In this document: one piece after another, positions 56,893 through 64,000 of the stretch
Position numbering within the stretch: the first letter of the stretch is position 1
Layout: the number at the start of each line of letters is the position of its first letter
DNA from: Magnetospirillum sp. 15-1
Lineage (GTDB): Bacteria; Pseudomonadota; Alphaproteobacteria; Rhodospirillales; Magnetospirillaceae
Assembly: GCF_900184795.1 (NCBI RefSeq)
Contig: NZ_FXXN01000026.1
Span: 186,001 to 250,000, forward strand
Direction: 5' to 3'
Length of the DNA stretch: 64,000 nucleotides
Notes under the pieces: model-generated
Told to the model about the DNA's origin: nothing
The model's input: the letters and a program-made list of their open reading frames with translations, nothing else
Database searches by the model: none
Program-made: the position numbers and the translations under genes

Positions 56893-59216
56893 CCGCCTCC
56901 ATCGTCATCGTCACCAACCCGTTCGAGCCGGTGGCCAGCCGCTCGGTGCATGCGGTGGAATCCGGGATCACGCTGGGCGGCCTGTTGCAGGGCTGCGGCA
57001 TTGCGGAGGATTGCTGGTCCGATGGCCCGGAAATCCTGATCGGCGGCATGACGGTGCCGGTCGGCATTTACGCCGTCCGGGCCATCGGCGACGGCGAGGT
57101 CGTCACCGTCATTCGCTGGCCCCAGGGCGGCGGGGGCGGTGGTGGGGGCGGCAAGAACCCCATGCGGATCGTGCTGACCATCGCGGTGATGGTGGCCGCC
57201 ATCTATCTGGGTCCCATGGCGGCGGTGGCCATGGGCTACACCGCCGCCGGCAGTGCCGCCGCCATGGCAACCGCCGGTATCGCCCTGGCCGGCTCGATGC
57301 TGATCAATACGGTGATCCCGGCCCCCAAGCCGTCCATGCCGTCGCTCAACTGGGGCGGCAGCGGCAGCGCGCCGGCCCCCAGCCCGACCTATTCAATCCA
57401 GGCTCAAGGCAACCAGGGCCGATTGGGCCAGCCGATCCCGGTGATCTATGGGCGCCACCTGATCTATCCCGACCTCGCCTCGGAACCTTACCAGGATTAC
57501 GTCGGCGGCGAGCAGTACCTCTACCAGCTTCACGTCATCGGCCAGGGCGACTACGCGGTCGAGCAGATCCGCATCGAGGACACCCCCATCTCTTCGTTCG
57601 AGGAGGTGCAGACCGAGATCGTCCCGCCCGGTTCCCCGGTGACGCTGTTCGAGCCGGACGTGGTCACCGCCGCCGAGATTGCCGGCCAGGAACTGGTCGC
57701 CCCCAATCTGGTGCAGTCCGGCGACGATGGGTACATTGGCCCGTTCACCGCCAATCCGGTCGATACCACGACCGGGGCGCTGGGCATCGACGTGGTGATG
57801 CCGCGTGGCCTCTATTACGCCAATGACGGCGGCAGCCTCGACAGCCGCACCGTCCAGTGGCAGGTCGAGGCGCGCGCCATCGATGCCGAGGGAGGAGCCA
57901 TCGGCGGCTGGGCGGTTCTGGCGCAGCCGTCGCATACCGCCGCCACCAACAGCACTATCCGTCTGTTCTTCCGCTATTCGGTCAGTCCGGGCCGTTACGA
58001 GGTCCGCCTCAAGCGTCTCGACGCCAAGGACACCGCCGAACGCGCCGGCCATGAAATCCGCTGGGGCGCTCTGCGCGCCTATTTGACCGGCCAGCCCGAT
58101 TTCGGCGCCGTCACCTTGCTGGCGGTCAAGATGCGGGCCACCGACAATCTCAGCCAGCGCTCGTCGCGGCTGATCAACGTCATCGCCACCCGCAAGCTGC
58201 CTGTGTGGTCGGCGGCGGGCGGTTGGTCGGCCCCGCAGCCGACCCGGTCCATCGCCTGGGCCTTCGCCGATGCCTGCAAGGCCGAGTATGGGGCGAAGCT
58301 GGCCGATTCCAGGATCGACCTCAAGACGCTGGCCGTCCTGGATACCGTTTGGGCTGCCCGTGGCGATTCCTTCGACGCGGTGTTCGACTCCAGCATGACG
58401 GTATGGGAAGCCCTGACCCGCATCGCCCGCTGCGGCCGTGCCGTGCCCATCCAGCAGGGCGGTATCGTCCGGATCATCCGTGATGCGCCCCAGACCATGC
58501 CGGTGGCCATGTTCGGGCCGCGCAACATCGTCAAGGGCTCGTTCAAGATCAAATACGTCATGCCCGGCGACGACACCGCCGACGCGGTGACGGTGGAGTT
58601 TTTCTCGTCGCGCACCTGGAAGCCCGACGAGACCACGGCCAAGCTGGCGGACAGTGCTGGCGACAATCCCGCCAAGGTCAACCTGTTCGGCTGCACCGCC
58701 AAGGACCATGCCCAGCGGGAAGGTCTCTACATCGCCGCCAACAACCGCTATCGCCGTCGCATGGTCACCTTCCGCACCGAGTTGGAGGGCATGATCCCCA
58801 CCTATGGCGATCTCGTCGCCATCACCCACGACATGCCCCGCTGGGGCCAGGGCGGCGAGGTGATCGACTGGCGGGCCGAATCCCCGAAGCCGCCTTGGAT
58901 TGGGGCGGTGCTGATGCTGTCCGAGCCGCTGACCTGGACCGAGGGCGCCAGTCATTATCTGGCGCTGCGCCGCCGCGACGGAAGTCTGGCGGGGCCGTTC
59001 CGGGTCGAGCCAATGGCCGATGCGCCCACCATGGTGCGTCTCGCCGAGCCGCTGACCGTCACGCCTTATACCGGCGGCTCGGAGGAGCGGACCTACTTCT
59101 CCTTCGGCCCCGGCCAGGCTTGGGCGCAGACCGCCCGCATCCTCGCCATCCGTCCCCGCGCCGAGCAGGTGGAGATTACCGCCGTCGCCGAGGATTCCCG
59201 CGTCCACGTCAATTAG
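56889..59216 (+). CDS. Tail tip host-specificity protein (TipJ/gpJ-like)
   Basis: 775 aa, starting ATGA-overlapped. A Gly-rich stretch (nine consecutive Gly) precedes a hydrophobic segment, then the tip-J beta domains (L-G-Q-P-I-P-V-I-Y-G-R-H-L-I-Y-P-D). Shorter than lambda gpJ (1,132 aa) because receptor-binding is likely moved to the separate RCC1-repeat fibre. Forms the central tip and contacts the cell. Confidence 0.85.
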   Translation: MTASIVIVTNPFEPVASRSVHAVESGITLGGLLQGCGIAEDCWSDGPEILIGGMTVPVGIYAVRAIGDGEVVTVIRWPQGGGGGGGGGKNPMRIVLTIAVMVAAIYLGPMAAVAMGYTAAGSAAAMATAGIALAGSMLINTVIPAPKPSMPSLNWGGSGSAPAPSPTYSIQAQGNQGRLGQPIPVIYGRHLIYPDLASEPYQDYVGGEQYLYQLHVIGQGDYAVEQIRIEDTPISSFEEVQTEIVPPGSPVTLFEPDVVTAAEIAGQELVAPNLVQSGDDGYIGPFTANPVDTTTGALGIDVVMPRGLYYANDGGSLDSRTVQWQVEARAIDAEGGAIGGWAVLAQPSHTAATNSTIRLFFRYSVSPGRYEVRLKRLDAKDTAERAGHEIRWGALRAYLTGQPDFGAVTLLAVKMRATDNLSQRSSRLINVIATRKLPVWSAAGGWSAPQPTRSIAWAFADACKAEYGAKLADSRIDLKTLAVLDTVWAARGDSFDAVFDSSMTVWEALTRIARCGRAVPIQQGGIVRIIRDAPQTMPVAMFGPRNIVKGSFKIKYVMPGDDTADAVTVEFFSSRTWKPDETTAKLADSAGDNPAKVNLFGCTAKDHAQREGLYIAANNRYRRRMVTFRTELEGMIPTYGDLVAITHDMPRWGQGGEVIDWRAESPKPPWIGAVLMLSEPLTWTEGASHYLALRRRDGSLAGPFRVEPMADAPTMVRLAEPLTVTPYTGGSEERTYFSFGPGQAWAQTARILAIRPRAEQVEITAVAEDSRVHVN

Positions 59217-59241
59217 CCGTCTTTCATTTCCCGTCCCCACA

Positions 59242-59264
59242 GCCGCCTCCGGGCGGCTTTTTTT
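59242..59264 (+). terminator. Intrinsic terminator after gpJ-like gene
   Basis: GCCGCC-TCCG-GGCGGC followed by seven T. Stops late transcription after the tail tip gene, ahead of the lysis-type genes. Confidence 0.8.
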
Positions 59265-59278
59265 GTTGGAGAATGACC

Positions 59279-59716
59279 ATGACCCAGTCCAGCACCATTC
59301 CTCGCGGCATTCGCCTCAACAATCCCGGCAATATCAAGGAATCCCCCGGCGACAAGACTCAGTGGCAGGGCGAGCGCGCCACCGATGATGATCCGGTGTT
59401 CGAGGAGTTCGTCAGCCCCGAGGCCGGTATTCGTGCCCTGGCCCGCATCCTGCTCGGCTATCAACGTCGCCATGGCCTCAACACCGTGACGGGAATCATC
59501 ACCCGTTGGGCGCCGGGCTGCGAGAACGACACCGGCTCATACATCGCCCATGTCGCTTCTCGCCTGGGCGTGACGTCCGATCAGGCCATCGACCTGACCA
59601 AGGCCGACACCATGGCCGGATTGGTCGAAGCCATCATCCGCCATGAGAACGGCCAGCAACCTTACACCAGAGAAGTGATCCTGGCCGGGGTCGGCATGGG
59701 GCTGGGGAGTGTCTGA
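59279..59716 (+). CDS. Phage muramidase-like/virion lytic protein
   Basis: 145 aa. R-G-I-R-L-N-N-P-G-N-I-K is a common N-terminal motif of virion-associated lytic proteins of the structural-protein P5 kind. G-I-R-A-L-A-R-I-L-L-G-Y-Q follows. ATG 59279 is 8 bases after GGAG. Endolysin or injection-related; catalytic residue not identified. Confidence 0.65.
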   Translation: MTQSSTIPRGIRLNNPGNIKESPGDKTQWQGERATDDDPVFEEFVSPEAGIRALARILLGYQRRHGLNTVTGIITRWAPGCENDTGSYIAHVASRLGVTSDQAIDLTKADTMAGLVEAIIRHENGQQPYTREVILAGVGMGLGSV

Positions 59717-59718
59717 CC

Positions 59719-60318
59719 ATGAACCTGCTCGATCTCCTCGGCGATGCCGCCGCCATCGCCGCCAATCCCATCGCGGGGCTGGCCAAGGTAGCGCTGGACG
59801 TGGCGCCGGACATCGCCAGCCTGTTCGGCGACGATGCCGAAAAGGCGGTCGGCAAACTGGCCGACACCGTCCGCGCCATCACCGGCACCGACGATCTCGA
59901 CAAGGCCCGCGAGGCGCTGGCCGATCCCAATCTGGTGTTCCAGCTTCGCTCCCAGGCCCAGGCCTTCGCCCACGAGGAGCGGATGCAGCAGATGGCTGTC
60001 GCGCTCACCACGCTGACCGCCACCCTGGCCGACCGCCAGAACGCCCGAGCCAGGGACAGCGAGTTCATCAAGGCCGGGCGCAACAATCTCCGCGCTAACG
60101 TCCTGCTGGTCACCGCCGGACTTGGCATCGTCGGCGGTATCGGCTTCATGGTGTTCGGCCATGTGGACGGCAACACCGCCGTCGGCGGCTGCATCATCTC
60201 GGTGGTGACGCTGCTGGCGGGCAAGTTTGCCACCGCCTTCGATTTCGAGTTCGGCGGATCGGCCGATTCCGAGCAGACCCGCACCCTGCTGGCCCAGGCC
60301 CCGCCCATTGGCAAATAG
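59719..60318 (+). CDS. GTA-type/3TM holin-like protein
   Basis: 199 aa. Amphipathic N-terminal half, then two to three hydrophobic segments about residues 133-175. Resembles the 3TM holin family seen with gene-transfer agents. Starts 3 bases after the muramidase-like gene, so they form a lysis cassette. Confidence 0.6.
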   Translation: MNLLDLLGDAAAIAANPIAGLAKVALDVAPDIASLFGDDAEKAVGKLADTVRAITGTDDLDKAREALADPNLVFQLRSQAQAFAHEERMQQMAVALTTLTATLADRQNARARDSEFIKAGRNNLRANVLLVTAGLGIVGGIGFMVFGHVDGNTAVGGCIISVVTLLAGKFATAFDFEFGGSADSEQTRTLLAQAPPIGK

Positions 60319-60341
60319 AACAAATCGGATTTCGCATAACG

Positions 60342-60381
60342 CTGCCGACCGGAGTGAGCAATCCCCCGGTCGGCAGTTTTT
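60342..60381 (+). terminator. Strong terminator at prophage right end
   Basis: An 11-bp stem CTGCCGACCGG / CCGGTCGGCAG followed by TTTTT. It closes the lysis operon. The prophage boundary likely lies between here and 60477. Confidence 0.85.
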
Positions 60382-60476
60382 CGCGTTTGTATTGGGCTTG
60401 CAACCTCCAAACCGGCGGATCAATCTCCAGGGGCTTTGGCTTGATTTCAATTTGGCCGGCTCTTGAAGGGGCTGAA

Positions 60477-61499
60477 ATGAACAAAGGTATCCTCGCCGCC
60501 TTGGCCGCCGCGATCCTGTTCGGCGGCAGCACTCCGTTCGCCAAGCTGCTGCTCGGCGGCATCGATCCCTGGCTGTTGGCAGGCATCCTGTATTTGGGCT
60601 CGGGGATCGGCCTGACCGCCGTCAGGCTGGTGACCAAGGGGGAGAGAGCCAGACTTGGCTCCGGGGAATGGCCGTGGCTGGTCGGTGCGATTCTATCGGG
60701 CGGTGTCGCCGGTCCCGTACTGCTCATGTATGGATTGTCGGGCACATCCGCCGCCACCTCGTCGCTACTGCTGAATGCCGAAGGGGTGCTCACCGCCGTG
60801 CTGGCCTGGGTGGTGTTCAAGGAAAACGCCGACCGCCGTATCGTGCTCGGCATGCTCGCCATCGTGGCGGGGGCGGCGGTGCTGTCCTGGCCGACCGGCT
60901 CGGTCGAACCATCCTGGCCGTCCCTTGCGGTTTTGGCCGCCTGCCTGTGCTGGGCCATCGACAACAACCTGACCCGCAAGGTGTCGCTGTCCGACCCGGT
61001 GCAAATCGCCGCCATCAAGGGGCTGGCCGCGGGCGTGACCAATGTGGTGCTGGCCGTAGCCATGGGCGCACCAATTCCATCGCCCGCAACCATCGCCGCC
61101 GCCGGGGCCAACGGTTTCCTCGGCTACGGCATCAGCCTCGTTGCCTTCGTGGTCGGGCTGCGGGAACTGGGAACCGCCAGGACCGGAGCCTATTTTTCCA
61201 CCGCACCGTTCGTCGGGGCGATTGTCTCGGTGCTGCTGCTCGGGGAAACGATCAGCCTGCGTCTGGTTGCGGCGGCGGCGCTGATGGGCGTTGGTGTCTG
61301 GCTGCATCTGACCGAACGTCACGAGCATGATCACCAGCACAATGCCATGGAGCATGAACATGCCCATGAGCATGACGAACATCATCACCATCACGGGGAC
61401 GAGCCGCTGGGGACGCATGTGCATCCTCACCGGCACGAGCCGATGATCCACCAGCACCCCCATTTCCCGGATGCCCACCATCGGCATGGGCATAGCTGA
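60477..61499 (+). CDS. EamA/DMT-family transporter with His-rich C-terminus
   Basis: 340 aa, about ten hydrophobic segments with the two EamA repeats, then residues 281-340 rich in His (about one third His) without membrane potential. The His tail would bind Zn, Ni, Co or Cu. ATG 60477 follows GAAGGGG. With its YnfA, MerR and CDF neighbours it suggests a metal-linked exporter; the substrate is not known. Confidence 0.85.
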   Translation: MNKGILAALAAAILFGGSTPFAKLLLGGIDPWLLAGILYLGSGIGLTAVRLVTKGERARLGSGEWPWLVGAILSGGVAGPVLLMYGLSGTSAATSSLLLNAEGVLTAVLAWVVFKENADRRIVLGMLAIVAGAAVLSWPTGSVEPSWPSLAVLAACLCWAIDNNLTRKVSLSDPVQIAAIKGLAAGVTNVVLAVAMGAPIPSPATIAAAGANGFLGYGISLVAFVVGLRELGTARTGAYFSTAPFVGAIVSVLLLGETISLRLVAAAALMGVGVWLHLTERHEHDHQHNAMEHEHAHEHDEHHHHHGDEPLGTHVHPHRHEPMIHQHPHFPDAHHRHGHS

Positions 61500-61826
61500 A
61501 TGCTGTCCATTCCCATCTACGTTCTGGCGGCCTTCGCCGAGATCGGGGGCTGCTTCGCCTTCTGGGCGTGGCTGCGGCTGGGCAAGTCGATGGTCTGGCT
61601 GCTGCCCGGCATGGCGAGCCTTGCCGTATTCGCGTGGTTGTTGACCCGGATCGAGGCAGACTTCGCCGGACGCGCCTATGCCGCCTATGGCGGGGTCTAC
61701 ATCCTGGCTTCGCTGGCGTGGTTGTGGCGGGTCGAGGGCAATCGTCCCGACCGCTGGGATGTTCTCGGCGCGGCAATCTGCCTGACTGGCGCGGCCATCA
61801 TTCTGTTCGCGCCCCGGTCATCCTGA
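61500..61826 (+). CDS. ynfA: YnfA-family (UPF0060) membrane protein
   Basis: 108 aa with four hydrophobic helices; [10 protein letters not shown] and the Y-A-A-Y-G-G-V-Y-I motif are YnfA hallmarks. SMR-like small multidrug transporter, function in metals not settled. Its ATG directly abuts the preceding stop, so it is coupled. Confidence 0.9.
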   Translation: MLSIPIYVLAAFAEIGGCFAFWAWLRLGKSMVWLLPGMASLAVFAWLLTRIEADFAGRAYAAYGGVYILASLAWLWRVEGNRPDRWDVLGAAICLTGAAIILFAPRSS

Positions 61827-61836
61827 TTTCAGGGCG

Positions 61837-62241
61837 TCACGATGCCAGAGCGTCGATGATGCGGCATTCGGCGACGGTTCCCGCGCAACAGTGAGCCATC
61901 TCGCGCAGAGCGTCCCGCAACCGACCCAACTCCTCGATCTTGCGCTCGACCTCGGCCAGATGCGCCGAGGCCAACCGGTCGGCATCCTCGCACGGTTGCT
62001 CGGGATGCTCGGCCAGTCGCAGCAGCGCCCGGATCGCCTCGATACTGAAGCCCAGATCACGGCCCTTGCGGATGAAGGACAGCCGCCGCAAATCGTCACC
62101 GCTGTATTGTCGGTACCCAGCCGCCGTCCGGTCCGGCTGGGACAGCAATCCGATGCGCTCGTAGTAGCGAATGGTCTCGATATTGACGCTGGTCGCCTTG
62201 CCAAGCGCCCCGATGGTCAGTCCACGATTCTGATTCGTCAT
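61837..62241 (-). CDS. MerR-family metal-responsive regulator
   Basis: 134 aa. N-terminal MerR HTH (T-I-G-A-L-G-K-A-T-S-V-N-I-E-T-I-R-Y-Y-E-R-I-G-L), dimerisation helix, and cysteines at P-C-E-D, H-C-C-A-G and E-C for metal sensing. ATG 62241 preferred over 62277. It is divergent from the cation transporter whose promoter carries its operator. Confidence 0.9.
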   Translation of the reverse strand: MTNQNRGLTIGALGKATSVNIETIRYYERIGLLSQPDRTAAGYRQYSGDDLRRLSFIRKGRDLGFSIEAIRALLRLAEHPEQPCEDADRLASAHLAEVERKIEELGRLRDALREMAHCCAGTVAECRIIDALAS

Positions 62242-62246
62242 CACTC

Positions 62247-62277
62247 TTGACCCTGTAGTCGCTACAGGCCTCACCAT
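62247..62277 (+). promoter_or_regulatory. MerR-type promoter with 19-bp spacer and palindromic operator
   Basis: TTGACC (-35) is separated by 19 bases from CACCAT (-10). The palindrome CCTGTAG-TCG-CTACAGG (62252-62268) fills the spacer. An overlong spacer straightened by a MerR activator is the classic arrangement; transcription should run into the cation transporter gene. Confidence 0.75.
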
Positions 62278-62304
62278 ATCCTGGATTAGTTTCGGGAGGT
62301 AGGT

Positions 62305-62940
62305 TTGGGTGCAAGCTGCTGTCAGGGTGAATGCCAGCCACCATCGGATGGGACCACCCCACTCTTCCGCCGGGCGCTATGGGCGGCGCTGGTCATCAAC
62401 GCAGGCATGTTCGTAGTGGAGGTCGTCGCCGGCATGGCGGCCGGGTCGTCGTCGCTGCAGGCGGATTCCCTGGATTTCCTCGGCGATGCCGCCAATTACG
62501 CCGTCAGCCTGTTCGTCCTGGGCATGAGCCTGCGGCGCCGAGCGCAGGCGTCCGTGATCAAGGGGGCGACCATGGGGGCATTCGGCCTGTGGGTGATCGG
62601 CAACACCTTGCTGCATGTGCTGAACGGCACCGTCCCGGAATCTCAGGTGATGGGGGCGGTCGGCATCGCCGCCTTCATCGCCAACGTGGTGGTGGCGATC
62701 ATGCTTTATGCCTTCCGCGAGGGTGACAGCAACATGCGCTCGGTGTGGATCTGCTCGCGCAATGACGCCATCGGCAATCTGGCCGTCCTGGCCGCTGCCG
62801 GCGGCGTATTCGCTTCCGGTTCGGGTTGGCCCGATTTCGCGGTGGCCGGGATCATGGCCGCCCTGGCGCTGAGCGGGGCGTACCAGGTCCTGCGCCATGC
62901 CCTGGCCGAACTGCGCTATTGCCCGGTGGCACAGGGATAA
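62305..62940 (+). CDS. CDF-like cation transporter
   Basis: 211 aa, six hydrophobic segments. D-S-L-D-F-L-G-D-A-A-N-Y and N-D-A-I-G-N-L-A are CDF metal-site motifs. N-terminal Cys-rich stretch (C-C-Q-G-E-C) adds metal binding. TTG start 62305 has GGGAGG upstream. Regulated by the divergent MerR protein. Probably efflux of a divalent metal. Confidence 0.8.
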   Translation: MGASCCQGECQPPSDGTTPLFRRALWAALVINAGMFVVEVVAGMAAGSSSLQADSLDFLGDAANYAVSLFVLGMSLRRRAQASVIKGATMGAFGLWVIGNTLLHVLNGTVPESQVMGAVGIAAFIANVVVAIMLYAFREGDSNMRSVWICSRNDAIGNLAVLAAAGGVFASGSGWPDFAVAGIMAALALSGAYQVLRHALAELRYCPVAQG

Positions 62941-63410
62941 GCCTTGCGGATGTAGACGATGAAGGCCTGCGGCGCGCTGAGACGGAAGATTTCGTCATTC
63001 CCCTGGCGATCCTGGCCTTCCAGCCATTTCAACAGGCCTTCCAGCAAGTCCTGGTCCTTGACCCCGACGGGCATGCAGACCAGACGCTCCTGATACAGGG
63101 GGGCCATCACCCGGATGGTCTCGAAGATGGCCGCCGTGGCCGCCAGACACTTGGTACCGTTGCTGACCACATGGATGTCCTCCTGGGTCAGTGGGCGCTT
63201 ACCCAGTTGTCCTTCGAGGACCAGGAGCTTCTTGACCTCGCCGCATAGCCGCAGCAGCCGCGACAGCGGCAGGGCGCGGGTATTGGCGAGATGTTCCCGC
63301 ACCGGCGCGGCCGACCGGTCGCCGATGGGACCGCCGTCCTGCTGCCGCGCCAAGACCGGCGACGAGAGCAGGACGGCGCAGAGGAGGCATGCGGCGGATG
63401 GCCGGATCAC
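62916..63410 (-). CDS. Secreted Rap1a/Tai-like protein
   Basis: 164 aa. GTG start 63410 after GAGGGG gives a signal peptide (I-R-P-S-A-A-C-L-L-C-A-V-L-L-S-S). The mature domain has several Cys including C-M-P-V-G-V and Y-P-C, and resembles Rap1a/Tai periplasmic proteins. Overlaps the transporter end by 25 bases tail to tail. Confidence 0.5.
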   Translation of the reverse strand: MIRPSAACLLCAVLLSSPVLARQQDGGPIGDRSAAPVREHLANTRALPLSRLLRLCGEVKKLLVLEGQLGKRPLTQEDIHVVSNGTKCLAATAAIFETIRVMAPLYQERLVCMPVGVKDQDLLEGLLKWLEGQDRQGNDEIFRLSAPQAFIVYIRKAYPCATGQ

Positions 63411-63420
63411 GTTCCCCTCC

Positions 63421-64000
63421 TCAGGCCATGTCCGTGGCGCGGCGGCGAACCGTGTCATGGCGCAGGATTTCCCGGCGGATGGAGCCGAACCGCAGGTAGA
63501 GGGCCGGCACCACCACCATGTTGAGGATGGTCGAGGACACCAGCCCGCACAGGATCACCACCGCCATGGGAGCCTGGATCTCGCTGCCCGGCTGCCCACC
63601 GGAAAGCGCCAGCGGGATCAGGGCCAGACCGGCGGCCAGCGCCGTCATCAGGATCGGCGCCAGACGTTCACGGGCGCCGCGCCTGACCGCCTCGGCGGGG
63701 TCGCTCACCCCCTCGCGCTCGGCCAGATGGTGGATATGGGCGATCATCATCACGCCGTTGCGCGTCGCGATGCCGAACAGGGTAATCAGGCCGATCAGCC
63801 CGGCGATGGTCATCACGCCGCCGGTCAGGTAGACCCCCGCCACGCCGCCGATCAGGGCGAGCGGCAGGTTGAGCATGACCAGCAGGGCATCCTTGACCGA
63901 ACGAAATGCCAGGAACAGCAGCAGGAAGATGCCCACCACCACCACCAGACTCAGCAGGCCCAGGGTACGGGTAGCCTCGGCGGCACTCTCGAACTGGCCG
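63421..64000 (-). CDS. RND efflux pump (CusA/CzcA, HME type), C-terminal part
   Basis: The frame is open to the right window edge, so the N-terminal part is missing. Visible 193 residues contain four to five membrane segments; L-F-L-A-F-R-S-V, G-L-I-G-L-I-T-L-F-G-I-A-T-R-N-G-V-M-M-I and A-P-I-L-M-T-A-L are typical of the HME-RND C-terminus. Likely exports monovalent or divalent metal across both membranes with an MFP and OMF encoded nearby. Confidence 0.88.
   Translation of the reverse strand, partial: GQFESAAEATRTLGLLSLVVVVGIFLLLFLAFRSVKDALLVMLNLPLALIGGVAGVYLTGGVMTIAGLIGLITLFGIATRNGVMMIAHIHHLAEREGVSDPAEAVRRGARERLAPILMTALAAGLALIPLALSGGQPGSEIQAPMAVVILCGLVSSTILNMVVVPALYLRFGSIRREILRHDTVRRRATDMA

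Larger units (their letters stand above)
11085..60381. mobile_element. Lambda-like siphoprophage with serine recombinase
   Basis: The modules are continuous and in phage order: recombinase cassette, repressor and early genes, recombination/replication, modification, terminase-portal-capsid, tail, tip and lysis-type genes, closing with a strong terminator. The ends are approximate. Large serine recombinases use very short att cores, so no long direct repeat is expected and I could not define attL/attR. No essential structural gene looks broken. Cargo includes an Hxs cassette, two toxin-antitoxin pairs and a radical SAM gene. Confidence 0.85.

Noticed and set aside
57393..59240. 615-aa leftward ORF opposite the tail tip gene
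   Set aside because: Shadow ORF; the + strand frame has clear tail tip features.
60384..60476. Search for attL/attR of the serine recombinase between prophage ends
   Set aside because: No convincing repeat was found between 11009-11084 and 60384-60476; short cores of this class cannot be recognised by eye.
1..64000. CRISPR array
   Set aside because: No set of 23-45 base direct repeats with unique spacers is visible; the short boxes at 6911, 28518 and 30182 are too short and irregular.

Overview
The window is GC-rich DNA from an alphaproteobacterium. The gene families point to a Rhodospirillales host, possibly Magnetospirillum-like. This is inferred from family content (recombinase plus DUF2924 cassette, DUF3572, DUF3489, DUF6362/DUF6441/DUF6511-type phage genes), not from a marker gene. 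It is almost entirely accessory DNA in four blocks.

Block 1 (1-7071) is the right part of an integrated, formerly mobilizable element. It ends in a 3' fragment of a tRNA-Ser(CGA) gene, which looks like an attachment-site duplicate. The fragment is preceded by an array of helically phased 10-bp GCAA repeats. The element carries a three-gene operon entering from the left edge (a protein with an HEITH metallopeptidase-type motif, an unknown protein and a SIR2-family NADase), a DEDD exonuclease, a frameshifted small gene, a HAD-type phosphatase, mobC, a relaxase with a decayed C-terminus and an AlpA-like HTH gene. The SIR2 operon is the strongest candidate for an undescribed defence system.

Block 2 (7081-11008) holds a small membrane protein, an intact tRNA-Ser(GGA) with its promoter, a 500-bp leader with four AGCTGTTGACC-type repeats, and a 926-aa Ski2/Hel308-like helicase with a C-terminal PD-(D/E)XK nuclease motif. 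This is a second defence candidate.

Block 3 (about 11085-60381) is an apparently complete lambda-like siphoprophage. In order: serine recombinase cassette (leftward), lysogeny/early regulators with a divergent operator region, replication/recombination genes (Sak4-like ATPase, PD-(D/E)XK nuclease, RecD-like helicase, Toprim-VapE primase/helicase), a leftward His-Xaa-Ser (Hxs) peptide-modification cassette hxsA-D-B-C, an iteron-like cluster, RuvC-like resolvase, two DNA methyltransferases and a PP-loop enzyme, HU, then packaging and head (A, W, B, C/Nu3, D, E), tail (G/GT frameshift, tape measure, tip proteins) and lysis-related genes. Cargo on the opposite strand includes a dinJ-yafQ pair in the tail module and a phd-vapC pair before the NlpC/P60 gene. 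A radical SAM gene sits between the tail chaperone and the tape measure. The receptor-binding candidate carries RCC1-like repeats.

Block 4 (60477-64000) is host metal/efflux DNA: an EamA transporter with a His-rich tail, YnfA, a MerR regulator with a MerR-type operator-promoter, a CDF-like cation transporter, a secreted Rap1a/Tai-like protein and the end of an RND (CusA/CzcA-type) pump gene that continues past the right edge.
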